Origin: Maritalea porphyrae
GTDB taxonomy: Bacteria > Pseudomonadota > Alphaproteobacteria > Rhizobiales > Devosiaceae
Direction: 5' to 3'
DNA: 64,000 nt
Assembly (NCBI RefSeq): GCF_027213965.1
Contig: NZ_JAPWGX010000001.1
Span: 186,001-250,000, forward strand
Shown: positions 55,867-64,000 of the stretch, in pieces
How positions within the stretch are numbered: the stretch's first letter is position 1
How the letters are laid out: each line of letters starts with the position of its first letter
Position numbers and translations under genes: made by a program
The notes under the pieces: generated by a model
Database searches by the model: none
What the model was told of the DNA's origin: nothing
Seen by the model: the letters and a program-made list of their open reading frames with translations, nothing else

Positions 55867-58167
55867 ATGTTTGGCCGTCTATTAAAAACAATTCGTTCAG
55901 AACAACAACTCTCCACTGTCATTCGTGCACACCTTGTCGATGGGCTTTTTCATCCGTTCGCGTCGCTTATTTCTGGCGCGCTAGCTGGCATATTTATTGC
56001 CACCATTTTGACCCTATTTGTCGAAGACCAGCTTGTTGTAAATCTCGGATATTTCGTCGTTTTCTCGGCTGTTGCAAGAATTATCATTGGCATTATTTAC
56101 TTGCGTTCAGGTTCATCGGTTACAGTCGAAAATGTAAGGCAATGGGAATGGGCCTACACGATAGGCGCTGGCGCATTTAGTGCCGGCTTGGGCGTGGTCA
56201 CATTTTTTGCCCTCACCCGAATAGACAATGCGCCGGTTCATTTGATGCTTTGCACAACTGCCGCTGCTTATGGCGCAAGCATTGCGGGGCGTAATGCGGG
56301 ACGGCCATGGCTGGCCCTCAGCCAATTGTATCTTGCCACAATTCCGATGGGCGTTGGCCTGATGATGCAAGACACCATCTTTTATCACGTTGTCGGTTTT
56401 GCACTGATTCTATTCATGTTTGGTATGACCGACATCACAATTGCTGTGCGCAAAACAATCATCGATGCATTGGAACATAAACAGCGCAACGCTGAGCTCG
56501 CTTCATCATTCAAACAGCAAGCAGAGCGTTTTGATGCAGCACTTACGAATATGTCGCACGGGCTTTGCATGTTCGATCAAAATCAAACCCTTGTGGTTTG
56601 GAATGAGAAGGTTGCCGACATTATTGGTGCGGAACAATCATTGTTTGAATATGGCACTACGATGGAAAAGGTCATTTCCGCGTTTCATCCGGACGATCAC
56701 TCCAAAATCACCACCCAAAAGAGCAGCAATGGACGCGGCGAATGGGCAGAAACGGCCAAACTGAGCGATGGCCGCTTTGTTTCGGCGTCCACACGCACCA
56801 TGGAAAATGGCAACACCGTTATTGTTTTTGCCGATGTGACAGAAAAAGAAAAAGCTGAAGCGCGGATCAGAAACCTTGCTTGGGTGGATCAACTCACGGG
56901 GTTGATGAATCGAGTTTCTGTACATGAAGCCTTTATTCAAAAACTTGAGCAGATGGATGAATCCTCTGAATTAGCCGTTCACTACATAGATTTGGACCAC
57001 TTTAAGAGCGTCAACGATACTTTGGGACATCCAATTGGCGACATGCTTTTGAAACAGGTTGCAGATCGTATTTGCGATGTGTGCTTGGACGAAGGTGACG
57101 TTGCACGAATGGCCGGTGACGAGTTTTTGGTTTTGCAAAAACTTTCGCCTCAAGCCCGCTCGCCGCGTGACTTGGCACAACAAATTGTTGCGGCATTGCA
57201 CCAACCTTTCAACGTCAATTCTCACTTCATTCAAATTGGCGCTTCCGTAGGTATCGTGATTGCGCCAAAAGATGGTAATGACGCGGACTTGCTGCTCAAG
57301 CGGGCAGATATGGCCCTCTATGCCGCGAAAAAAGCGGGTCGTAACAAGTTTGCCTATTTTGAACCGCAAATGGATCAGCGCTTGCAACAAATGCGTGCGC
57401 TTGAGCTGGACATCAAACAGGCTTTGGAAAAGAGCCAATTCAAGTTGGCATTTCAGCCAATTGTCAACGCTGAAAACAACAGCGTTGCAAGCTTTGAATG
57501 TTTGGTGCGCTGGACACATCCAACAAATGGCAAAATGATGCCCGCCAAATTTATACCGGCCGCTGAAGAAACAGGGCAGATTATGGAAATTGGTCGTTGG
57601 GTGACCAAAGAAGCCATCAAGACTGCAGCTGCCTGGCCTGTGCGCACACAGATATCGGTGAATTTTTCAGCTGTTCAGTTTCAGGATTCTCGGTTTGCTG
57701 ATTTCCTGAAACGCCAGCTAAAGCGGTACAACTTCCCCGCAGAACTGCTTGAGTTGGAAATTACCGAAACCGCCTTTATCGTTGATATTGAGAACAGTCT
57801 GAAGCAGCTTCAACAGCTGAAGGATCTTGGCGTAAAGATATCGCTTGATGATTTTGGAACTGGCTATTCATCACTCAGCCAATTGCAGCGCTTTTCATTC
57901 AACAAAATCAAAATTGATGGCAGCTTTGTGCGCGATTTGGAGACGAACCCAAGTTCTGCGGCGGTTGCAACCGCAGTTGCTGAAATTGGTAAGGCGCTTG
58001 ATATTACGGTTGTCGCAGAATGCGTTGAAACCCAAGCTCAATTGGACTTCCTCAAATCGGTTGGCGTTACCCATATCCAAGGGTATTTCACCGGTCGACC
58101 AATGGATGCTGAGGCCGCTGAGGCGCTTCTGGTTAAAGCTGCCCCAGCAGTGAGTGAAGCTGGCTAA
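55867..58167 (+). CDS. Membrane PAS-GGDEF-EAL protein
   Basis: 766 residues from the ATG at 55867, with AGG about 8 nt upstream; a GTG at 55840 is the alternative. About six helices span residues 30-187. A short coiled stretch leads to a PAS domain (about 219-326, FDAALTNMSHGLCMFDQNQ). The GGDEF domain (about 335-500) has AGDEF at residues 416-420 and no RxxD I-site. The EAL domain (about 515-760) has ECLVRW instead of EALVRW, but its catalytic set is kept: NFSAVQ, ELEITE, SLDDFGTGYSS, KIKIDGSFV, AECVET and QGYFTGRP. It probably binds c-di-GMP and degrades it; synthesis is uncertain. It is convergent with rpfF, 3 bp apart. Confidence 0.9.
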   Translation: MFGRLLKTIRSEQQLSTVIRAHLVDGLFHPFASLISGALAGIFIATILTLFVEDQLVVNLGYFVVFSAVARIIIGIIYLRSGSSVTVENVRQWEWAYTIGAGAFSAGLGVVTFFALTRIDNAPVHLMLCTTAAAYGASIAGRNAGRPWLALSQLYLATIPMGVGLMMQDTIFYHVVGFALILFMFGMTDITIAVRKTIIDALEHKQRNAELASSFKQQAERFDAALTNMSHGLCMFDQNQTLVVWNEKVADIIGAEQSLFEYGTTMEKVISAFHPDDHSKITTQKSSNGRGEWAETAKLSDGRFVSASTRTMENGNTVIVFADVTEKEKAEARIRNLAWVDQLTGLMNRVSVHEAFIQKLEQMDESSELAVHYIDLDHFKSVNDTLGHPIGDMLLKQVADRICDVCLDEGDVARMAGDEFLVLQKLSPQARSPRDLAQQIVAALHQPFNVNSHFIQIGASVGIVIAPKDGNDADLLLKRADMALYAAKKAGRNKFAYFEPQMDQRLQQMRALELDIKQALEKSQFKLAFQPIVNAENNSVASFECLVRWTHPTNGKMMPAKFIPAAEETGQIMEIGRWVTKEAIKTAAAWPVRTQISVNFSAVQFQDSRFADFLKRQLKRYNFPAELLELEITETAFIVDIENSLKQLQQLKDLGVKISLDDFGTGYSSLSQLQRFSFNKIKIDGSFVRDLETNPSSAAVATAVAEIGKALDITVVAECVETQAQLDFLKSVGVTHIQGYFTGRPMDAEAAEALLVKAAPAVSEAG

Positions 58168-58170
58168 TCC

Positions 58171-59109
58171 TTAGTCGGTCAAAGGTTTATTTGACTGCGC
58201 TGAAACGAGCCTGCGCATGATTTTGAGTTCACGAGGTGTAATTTTTAGCGCCGCGTCCGTCCAATAACTCACAATATCGTCCAATTCCTCGAAGGGAATT
58301 GGGTTTGCACGCTTAATGGCTGCATGGTAGGCGCAGGCGGGTTGGTGCCTTGGCGTGGTTTTGGAAATATATTTCTTGACGGCTTTCACCCCCTCACCGG
58401 GTTCGGCAAGGATTTGAACCACCCCCATTTCAAACAATTCCTCTGCACTTAGTGACCGCCCAGTGCGAATGAGCTGCTCCGCTTTGGCAAAACCCAGCTT
58501 GCGCCCCAAAAAAGTCAAAGCTCCCATGCCAGGGAACAGACCAAACAGATGCTCTGGAAAACCGAATTTTGCACCTTTTTCCGCACAAATAATGTCGAAT
58601 GACAACAATGATTCAAAGCCGCCCCCCAATGCATCCCCTTGCACCAATGCAATGGTGACTAGGTCGAGTGAGGTGGCGAGCCAGTTGCGATGAAGAATTT
58701 GAACGCATGATAGGCCATACTCATAAAGCCCTTCTCGGTCTTGCTCTTCAATGCAGCGTGAAAAATAATCGAGGTCTCCGCCAAGACAAAAGAACTCTTC
58801 ATGCCTTGAACCCAGCACGACAAATTTCATTTGGTCGTGCATCTGCGACTTAAGTGCTTCGATGTTGATGTGCCAATTGTGAAAGTCATCTAGTAGGCGG
58901 GGATTATAAGATGCCCTGCCCTCGAACTGCATAAATGACCAAACAGTGGCATTGGAAATATCGAAATTGCTTTCGATCTGTCCCAAGTTTCCCCAAAACC
59001 TTTCTTGGTCTTTGGGGCGGTTGAACGGCAGGTCAGATTGAGTGAGAAGCTTGAACGTTGGTTCTTCCCGGCCAATCGACCGATTTTTGACGGCGAGATT
59101 TTTGGTCAT
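58171..59109 (-). CDS. rpfF: RpfF-type enoyl-CoA hydratase (diffusible signal factor synthase)
   Basis: 312 residues, crotonase fold. RpfF is a dual thioesterase/dehydratase that makes cis-2-unsaturated fatty-acid signals (DSF family) from acyl-ACP. The core is typical of RpfF: CLGGDLDYF, ALVQGDALGGGFE with Glu166 and FGFPEHLFGLFPGMGA with Glu186. The 20-residue spacing equals that of the catalytic pair Glu141/Glu161 of Xanthomonas RpfF. An N-terminal extension of about 50 residues and a C-terminal LKIMRRLVSAQ also fit. An ordinary enoyl-CoA hydratase is less likely. No RpfC/RpfG is in the window; the neighbour is the PAS-GGDEF-EAL gene. Confidence 0.82.
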   Translation of the reverse strand: MTKNLAVKNRSIGREEPTFKLLTQSDLPFNRPKDQERFWGNLGQIESNFDISNATVWSFMQFEGRASYNPRLLDDFHNWHINIEALKSQMHDQMKFVVLGSRHEEFFCLGGDLDYFSRCIEEQDREGLYEYGLSCVQILHRNWLATSLDLVTIALVQGDALGGGFESLLSFDIICAEKGAKFGFPEHLFGLFPGMGALTFLGRKLGFAKAEQLIRTGRSLSAEELFEMGVVQILAEPGEGVKAVKKYISKTTPRHQPACAYHAAIKRANPIPFEELDDIVSYWTDAALKITPRELKIMRRLVSAQSNKPLTD

Positions 59110-59286
59110 ATGAACACTTTAAAATACACTAAAATATGGTTAAATTAAACGACATCCAGCGATAAAATGCAAACAGGTTCGTTGGAAAAACTGTCTTTTT
59201 TTCAATTTCCAGTGCCACAGACTGGAAACGAGGTTCTTTTTGATCTCAATCTAGAGGTTTGCTCAAATATCTGATATCAAAAGAGA

Positions 59287-59952
59287 ATGAGCGATCGGCC
59301 AACCTTATATAGCTTCCGTAGATGCCCGTACGCAATGCGTGCTAGATTGGCCATTGCCTCTTCGCAGGTTGAGTGCGTGTTGCGGGAAATAATTCTGCGC
59401 GACAAACCCGATCATATGCTTGAAATTTCGCCAAAAGGCACCGTTCCTGTGCTTGAATTGCCCGATGGCACGGTGATTGACGAGAGCTTAGACATTGCAC
59501 TTTGGGCGTTATCTGAACACGATCCCGAACTCTTGCTGGCCCCAATCGAGGGCAATCTGGACGAGATCTTGGCGCTGATTTTGACTATGGATCAGCAATT
59601 CAAACCACTGCTCGACCGCTATAAATATCGATTTCATTCAGAACCAGAATCAGCATTTACGGCCCGAGACGATGCAGCAGGTTTTCTTGGTCACTTGAAT
59701 GAACGTTTGCAGGACCGCGCGTATTTGTTTGGATCTAGGATCAGTTTGGCGGACATTTGCATCGTACCCTTTGTGCGCCAATTTGCATTTGTGGATAAAG
59801 ACTGGTTTTTTTCCCAAGATTTTAGCGATGTCATAATCTGGTTAAATGTGTTTTTGGACTCCGAGCGGTTCGCACAAATCATGCCCAAATTTTCAATTTG
59901 GAAGCCCGGCGACAACCCCATCCTGTTTCCAGGCAATTCACACCCAAATTAG
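59287..59952 (+). CDS. Glutathione S-transferase family protein
   Basis: 221 residues. The thioredoxin-like N-terminal domain has RRCPYAMRARLA at residues 11-22, with a possible active cysteine (Cys13), and KGTVPVLELPDGTVIDES, where the cis-proline and glutathione-binding segment lie. An all-helical C-terminal domain follows. Cys13 suggests an omega/Grx2-like reductive type. It is divergent from rpfF and 65 bp upstream of nadC. Confidence 0.87.
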   Translation: MSDRPTLYSFRRCPYAMRARLAIASSQVECVLREIILRDKPDHMLEISPKGTVPVLELPDGTVIDESLDIALWALSEHDPELLLAPIEGNLDEILALILTMDQQFKPLLDRYKYRFHSEPESAFTARDDAAGFLGHLNERLQDRAYLFGSRISLADICIVPFVRQFAFVDKDWFFSQDFSDVIIWLNVFLDSERFAQIMPKFSIWKPGDNPILFPGNSHPN

Positions 59953-60017
59953 GCTTTTGCTTGCAGGGGTGCACAATTCGCCTTAAAGCAAACATAATCA
60001 GTTTTTGAGGTGACCAA

Positions 60018-60890
60018 TTGATCAATTCACCTGCGCACCCCGCGGAACTCGCAGCACCGCTAATCGAAGGCGCTGTGCGCAATGCATTGCTTGAAGACTT
60101 AGGCATGGCGGGTGATGTGACTACTCAGGCCACATTATCCAAGCAAGCGGTGGCGGTTGCGGTAATGAACGTGCGAGAGCCCGGCATTGTTGCCGGGATT
60201 GACCTCGCGCGCGAAGCATTTCGGCAAGTGGATCCCAACCTTGAATTTGAGGCGTTTGTATCAGACGGTGATTTGATCGCGGCCGGCGACAATATTGCAC
60301 GTGTTTCGGGCAACGCCCGGCACATTATGTCCGGTGAGCGCGTTGCTTTGAATTTCATGTGTCATATGAGTGGGATTGCCAGCTATACCCGCGCATTTAC
60401 CACTGAAGTGGAAGGCACAGGTGCCAAAATCTGCTGCACGCGCAAAACAACCCCGGGATTGCGCGCTTTTGAAAAATACGCGGTAAAATGTGGCGGCGGC
60501 TCGAACCATCGGTTTGGGTTAGACGATGCTATTTTGATCAAGGACAATCATATTGCAGTTGCTGGCGGGGTCACTCAAGCTGTGCAAGCGGCGCGCGCTT
60601 TTGCTGGCCACTTGATGTCGATTGAAGTTGAAGTTGACAATCTTGAACAATTTGCTGAGGCGCTAGACGCGGGTGCTACTGCGGTTTTGCTTGATAATAT
60701 GCCACCAAAAGTGCTGCGTGAAGCAGTTCAACTGAACAAGGGCCGTGCCCGGCTGGAAGCATCCGGCGGTGTTGATCTGCAATCTGTCCGAAAAATTGCA
60801 GAAAGTGGCGTTGAATATATTTCGACCAGCAAAATCACCATGGCAGCCATGCCGCTTGATATTGGCCTCGATATTCAAATCGACAGCTAA
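60018..60890 (+). CDS. nadC: Nicotinate-nucleotide pyrophosphorylase (quinolinate phosphoribosyltransferase)
   Basis: 290 residues from a TTG at 60018 with GAGG 7-8 nt upstream. It makes nicotinate mononucleotide from quinolinate and PRPP in NAD synthesis. Motifs are EDLGMAGDVTTQAT, CTRKTTPGLRAFEKYAVKCGGGSNHRFGL (the PRPP/quinolinate site) and ASGGVDLQSVRKIAESGVEYIS. nadA and nadB are not in the window. cysQ starts 15 bp later. Confidence 0.95.
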   Translation: MINSPAHPAELAAPLIEGAVRNALLEDLGMAGDVTTQATLSKQAVAVAVMNVREPGIVAGIDLAREAFRQVDPNLEFEAFVSDGDLIAAGDNIARVSGNARHIMSGERVALNFMCHMSGIASYTRAFTTEVEGTGAKICCTRKTTPGLRAFEKYAVKCGGGSNHRFGLDDAILIKDNHIAVAGGVTQAVQAARAFAGHLMSIEVEVDNLEQFAEALDAGATAVLLDNMPPKVLREAVQLNKGRARLEASGGVDLQSVRKIAESGVEYISTSKITMAAMPLDIGLDIQIDS

Positions 60891-60905
60891 CCGAACGGAC
60901 TTGTC

Positions 60906-61712
60906 GTGATCAACAATTTAACCGAACTGATGCTTAGCGCGGCGCGAAAAGCGGGCGCAGAAATCATGCGCCACTACGCGGATGGCGTTGATATTGAGCG
61001 CAAAGGCGATGGATCGCCGGTGACAATTGCAGATCAAAACGCTGAAGACATTATCATTGGTGTTCTAAATTCGACCGGCATTCCCCTATTGGGGGAAGAA
61101 AGCGTTGCAGCTGGTCAAATCCCCTCACTTGGAAGTCGCTTCTTTGTTGTTGATCCGTTGGACGGCACAAAGGAATTCATCAAGCGCAATGGCGAATTCA
61201 CCGTCAATATTGCACTTGTGGAAGATGGCGTTCCAGTTGCTGGCGTTGTTACCGCGCCTGCTTTGGGTTTGGAATTCGTCGCCGACGAAACTGGCGCATA
61301 TTCTATTGTCCAAGATAAAGATGGGTCTTCTGAATTCATCAGGCTGCAAACGCGCCCGGATGGGCCACGCAAAGTTGTCGCCAGTCGCTCACACGGCCAC
61401 GCCGCCTTAGCCGCATTGTGCCAAGAGTTGAACATTGTTGAAAATATTAGCGTTGGCTCTTCGCTCAAATTGTGTTTGGTCGCCAAAGGCGACGCCCTGC
61501 TCTATCCACGTTTTACACCAACGTGCGAGTGGGACATTGCCGCCGGACAAGCGATATTGCTACGTGCTGGCGGCGCCGTATTGACCATGGATGGCGCGCC
61601 GCTCAAATACGGCAAGGCCGAGGTTGAGTTCTACAACCCATTTTTTGTCGCTGCTGCAAATGAGGACGTTGCCAAAAAAGCGGCATGTCTGATGGAAAAT
61701 CTCGTCTCTTAA
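60906..61712 (+). CDS. cysQ: 3'(2'),5'-bisphosphate nucleotidase
   Basis: 268 residues from a GTG at 60906. It removes the 3' phosphate of PAP formed in sulfate assimilation. The inositol-monophosphatase fold shows LLGEESVAA, the metal site VVDPLDGTKEFIKRNGEFTVNI at residues about 80-101, and CEWDIAAGQAILLRAGG. It is co-transcribed with nadC. Confidence 0.94.
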   Translation: MINNLTELMLSAARKAGAEIMRHYADGVDIERKGDGSPVTIADQNAEDIIIGVLNSTGIPLLGEESVAAGQIPSLGSRFFVVDPLDGTKEFIKRNGEFTVNIALVEDGVPVAGVVTAPALGLEFVADETGAYSIVQDKDGSSEFIRLQTRPDGPRKVVASRSHGHAALAALCQELNIVENISVGSSLKLCLVAKGDALLYPRFTPTCEWDIAAGQAILLRAGGAVLTMDGAPLKYGKAEVEFYNPFFVAAANEDVAKKAACLMENLVS

Positions 61713-61820
61713 CAAGATTTTTTCGTTTGCTGGGTATGATATTCCATTAACCTCTCACGCAAATTTGCGCAGTTGAGTGCCATTTTTCGGCAAAAGACTC
61801 TTGTTCTTAACTCTCTCATA

Positions 61821-61847
61821 CCTATATAGGTTCGATATATATCGAAC
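61821..61847. promoter_or_regulatory. Candidate PadR operators
   Basis: Two overlapping perfect palindromes, CCTATATAGG (61821-61830) and GTTCGATATATATCGAAC (61830-61847), end 11 bp before the padR start. This position suits autorepression of the padR-RND operon. Confidence 0.65.
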
Positions 61848-61858
61848 GAGCATGAGAC

Positions 61859-62407
61859 ATGAATGTAAGAACCGTCTGCCTAGCGATCCTCACCCAAGGG
61901 GAAACGACAGGCTATGAAATCCGCAAACGCTCCACTGAGGGCGACTTTTCCTTCTTTTTAGAAGCCAGCTTTGGCTCGATTTATCCAGCACTTTCTAAAT
62001 TGGAAGAAGATGGATTTGTCACCAGCCACGTCCAGGCGCAAGAGGGAAAGCCAGCCAAAAGGGTTTATTCGATCACACAAGTGGGTCGAGAGAGCTTCAT
62101 AAATTCGCTTTTTGAAGATCTGAATGCCGATGTATTTCGTTCAGAATTCATGCTGTTTTTGCGTTTTGCCGAAGAATTACCGCGCGACCTGGTTGAAAAA
62201 CGAATTTTAGAACGTATCTCAAAGGTCGACGAGGAAATTGCGTCGATTGAAGAGATGGGGGCCGATCTGGAGGCTAAAGCAGATCGCTGGGTTTTGAAAT
62301 ACGGACTGTCCTGTATTCGGCAAGCTCGAAACTATCTGATTGAACATAAAGATGAAATTATCGCCATGGCGCAGCCGATAGATGCTGCTGCTAAGGCAGC
62401 CGAATAG
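61859..62407 (+). CDS. PadR family transcriptional regulator
   Basis: 182 residues. The winged helix is at residues about 5-80 (LAILTQGETTGYEIRKRSTEG, SFGSIYPALSKLEEDGFVTSH). A C-terminal helical dimerisation domain follows, as in PadR subfamily 1. PadR proteins usually repress a neighbouring transporter until a toxic ligand binds. It is 11 bp upstream of the RND adaptor gene. Confidence 0.92.
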   Translation: MNVRTVCLAILTQGETTGYEIRKRSTEGDFSFFLEASFGSIYPALSKLEEDGFVTSHVQAQEGKPAKRVYSITQVGRESFINSLFEDLNADVFRSEFMLFLRFAEELPRDLVEKRILERISKVDEEIASIEEMGADLEAKADRWVLKYGLSCIRQARNYLIEHKDEIIAMAQPIDAAAKAAE

Positions 62408-62418
62408 GGAATTATTAA

Positions 62419-63621
62419 ATGCGCTTTTTATTGTCATATGGCGTGGCGTTTCTTTTGATCGTTGGCATTGGGGTTTGGATGGCGTCTGGGACGCTCGTTC
62501 AAGGTGGTCAAGGCGCAGGAAATGGCGAACGCGCTATCCTTGACGTGCTGGAGCTGCCTGAAGATAGCGGAATTAGAGGTGTCTTGGAGCAGGTTGGGCT
62601 GGTTACACCAACTGAGCCCACGCAGGAAAACATTGATGTTGCTACGGAAGAGCCTGAAGCGGAAGCAGAAGCACTTCAATCAGTTCGTACGCAGGCATTT
62701 GTCGCACAAGATTTGCCACTAACTGTTTCATTGCGCGGCAACACAAAAGCCAGTGCGACTGTGTCCATTAGAGCCGAAACTACGGGTATCTTGAAAACAC
62801 GGCATGTGAACAAAGGTGATCACGTTAAGGCTGGCGATCTGTTGTGCGAAATTGATGAGGGAACCCGCAAAGCGCAATTGGCACAAGCCAAAGCCTCATT
62901 GGCGAAAGCTGAACTCGATTATTCCTCCAACAAGACACTTCGAGAAAAAGGCCTTTCACCAGCAAATTCTGGTCGACAATTTGAAGCGGCGCTTGAAGCT
63001 GCCCGTGCAGCTGTTGATGGTGCACAGGCGGAACTTGAACGCACTGTGATCTATTCTGAGGTTGCAGGTATTGTACAGGACCCAATCGCCCAGCCCGGCG
63101 ATATGCTGAGCGCAGGCGCGGCTTGTGTGACCCTTGTACAAATGAACCCAATTCTATTTTCTGGCGATATTCCTGAGGCACGGATCAACGCGGCCGCCAT
63201 TGGATTGCCAGTGACTGTAAAAACCATCACCGGACAAGAAGTGGTGGGCACATTGAGCTATGTGTCCCCTACATCCAACACCGCCACTCGGGCCTTCCCA
63301 GTGGAAGTGAAAATTCCGAACGATGATTATGCAATTCGTGCTGGGCTGACCGCAGAAGCGACTGCAGTTCTGGGCACAGTTAAGGCACATCTTGTGCCTC
63401 AATCAGTACTTACTTTGGACAGTGAGGGTACAATCGGCGTTCGCGCTGTGTTGGACGGCACTGTTGTGTTTCACGCTATACAAATCGTACGTGACACAAC
63501 AAAGGGTATTTGGGTGACCGGCCTTCCCGGAAATGTGGAAATTATCACTTTTGGGCAGGAATATGTAATCGCTGGACAAAAGGTCGTTGCTGACAATATC
63601 AGCGACGAGAAAACATCATGA
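62419..63621 (+). CDS. RND efflux periplasmic adaptor subunit
   Basis: 400 residues. An N-terminal membrane anchor (residues 2-22) is followed by a variable linker. Then come the membrane-fusion core: lipoyl half VSIRAETTGILKTRHVNKGDHVKAGDLLCEID, a coiled coil, and YSEVAGIVQDPIAQPGDMLSAG. It bridges the RND pump and an outer-membrane channel. The stop overlaps the pump's start (ATGA). Confidence 0.92.
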   Translation: MRFLLSYGVAFLLIVGIGVWMASGTLVQGGQGAGNGERAILDVLELPEDSGIRGVLEQVGLVTPTEPTQENIDVATEEPEAEAEALQSVRTQAFVAQDLPLTVSLRGNTKASATVSIRAETTGILKTRHVNKGDHVKAGDLLCEIDEGTRKAQLAQAKASLAKAELDYSSNKTLREKGLSPANSGRQFEAALEAARAAVDGAQAELERTVIYSEVAGIVQDPIAQPGDMLSAGAACVTLVQMNPILFSGDIPEARINAAAIGLPVTVKTITGQEVVGTLSYVSPTSNTATRAFPVEVKIPNDDYAIRAGLTAEATAVLGTVKAHLVPQSVLTLDSEGTIGVRAVLDGTVVFHAIQIVRDTTKGIWVTGLPGNVEIITFGQEYVIAGQKVVADNISDEKTS

Positions 63622-64000
63622 TTGGTGCTCTGGAAAATATACTAAGGCGGCCAAAATCCGTCATTACGATTATGATCGTGCTGTTGTTGGCGGGTATTTC
63701 CGCCTACATTTCGTTGCCAAAAGAAGGGCAACCAGCCATTGATATTCCTTACTTGTACGTTTCAATATCGCAAACCGGCGTTTCGCCTGGTGATGCGGAG
63801 CGCTTGCTCGCGCGCCCTATGGAAACGGAATTGCGCAACCTTGATGGGTTGAAGGCCATGACCTCCACTTCGTCGACGGGTCATGCATCGATCTTCTTGG
63901 AATTTGATATCAATTTCGATAAAGATCAGGCCATTTCTGATGTGCGTGAAAAAGTTGACCGCGCCAAATCTCAATTGCCAGATGATGCAAATGAGCCAAC
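63618..64000 (+). CDS. RND efflux transporter permease, N-terminal part (cut by window edge)
   Basis: 127 codons are visible. Helix 1 (SVITIMIVLLLAGISAYISLPKEG) and the start of the porter domain (VSISQTGVSPGDAERLLARPMETELRNLDGL) are typical of AcrB/MexB-type pumps. The large remainder lies beyond the right edge. It is translationally coupled to the adaptor gene. Confidence 0.92.
   Translation, partial: MIGALENILRRPKSVITIMIVLLLAGISAYISLPKEGQPAIDIPYLYVSISQTGVSPGDAERLLARPMETELRNLDGLKAMTSTSSTGHASIFLEFDINFDKDQAISDVREKVDRAKSQLPDDANEP

Noticed and set aside
58171-59109. An ordinary fatty-acid-degradation enoyl-CoA hydratase
   Set aside because: The N-terminal extension, the LFGLFPGMGA region and the 20-residue spacing of the two catalytic glutamates fit RpfF better, and no beta-oxidation gene is adjacent.

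Overview
The window looks like a chromosomal segment of an alphaproteobacterium, most likely Hyphomicrobiales (Rhizobiales), with a moderate GC content near 50%. The main evidence is gene order. holC-pepA stand divergent from lptF-lptG-lptD-surA-pdxA-rsmA, which run convergently into fabD-fabG-acpP-fabF-mltG-yicC-gmk, and rpsF-rpsR-rplI, dnaB-alr-radA, cvpA and purF follow. This arrangement is familiar in that order. I cannot name the genus from sequence alone. I saw no rRNA or tRNA gene, CRISPR array, prophage or transposase.

Layout. 1-9 kb: the 5' part of a molybdopterin oxidoreductase (cut by the left edge), ndk, an ABC-F ATPase, a putative secreted metallopeptidase, an MFS transporter, then holC and pepA. 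9-24 kb: LPS transport and outer-membrane biogenesis (lptF, lptG, lptD, a SurA-like chaperone), pyridoxine synthesis (pdxA) and 16S rRNA dimethylation (rsmA). The opposing strand holds the fatty-acid synthesis and cell-wall block (fabD to gmk). The 360-bp gap between the two blocks holds a strongly structured candidate RNA with its own terminator. 24-33 kb: ribosomal proteins, the replicative helicase, alanine racemase, RadA, CvpA, PurF, an SDR and an overlapping 52-residue membrane microprotein.

33-42 kb is more mixed. A LysE exporter and a ComB-like phosphatase are followed by about 1.3 kb without genes, packed with hairpins and inverted-repeat pairs. A second LysE exporter comes next, then a DJ-1/PfpI gene whose 3' end is fused to a decayed duplicate of the end of der. 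After that come intact der, a TPR membrane protein, a DksA-type zinc-finger protein, NnrU, an SRPBCC protein and a LysR / beta-propeller divergent pair. 42-55 kb: purine synthesis (guaA, guaB), a DEAD-box RNA helicase with an RGG-type tail, an orphan HNH-like gene beside another repeat pair, rRNA methyltransferases (RsmB, RlmE), a DHA2 drug exporter and Ppx/GppA.

55-64 kb: a membrane PAS-GGDEF-EAL protein is convergent, 3 bp apart, with an RpfF-type enoyl-CoA hydratase, the enzyme family that makes diffusible signal factor (DSF). This pair resembles the RpfR/RpfF DSF/c-di-GMP module known from Burkholderia and is the most interesting system here. GST, nadC and cysQ follow. The window ends in a PadR-regulated RND efflux operon with palindromic operators, whose pump gene is cut by the right edge.

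The other recurring feature is a family of short palindromes with a CTTGA (or TCAAG) loop. They occur in oppositely oriented pairs about 75-100 bp apart at 5.3, 35.3 and 48.5 kb, a REPIN-like organisation. Several reading frames use TTG or GTG starts, and I have moved other starts to codons with a better ribosome binding site.
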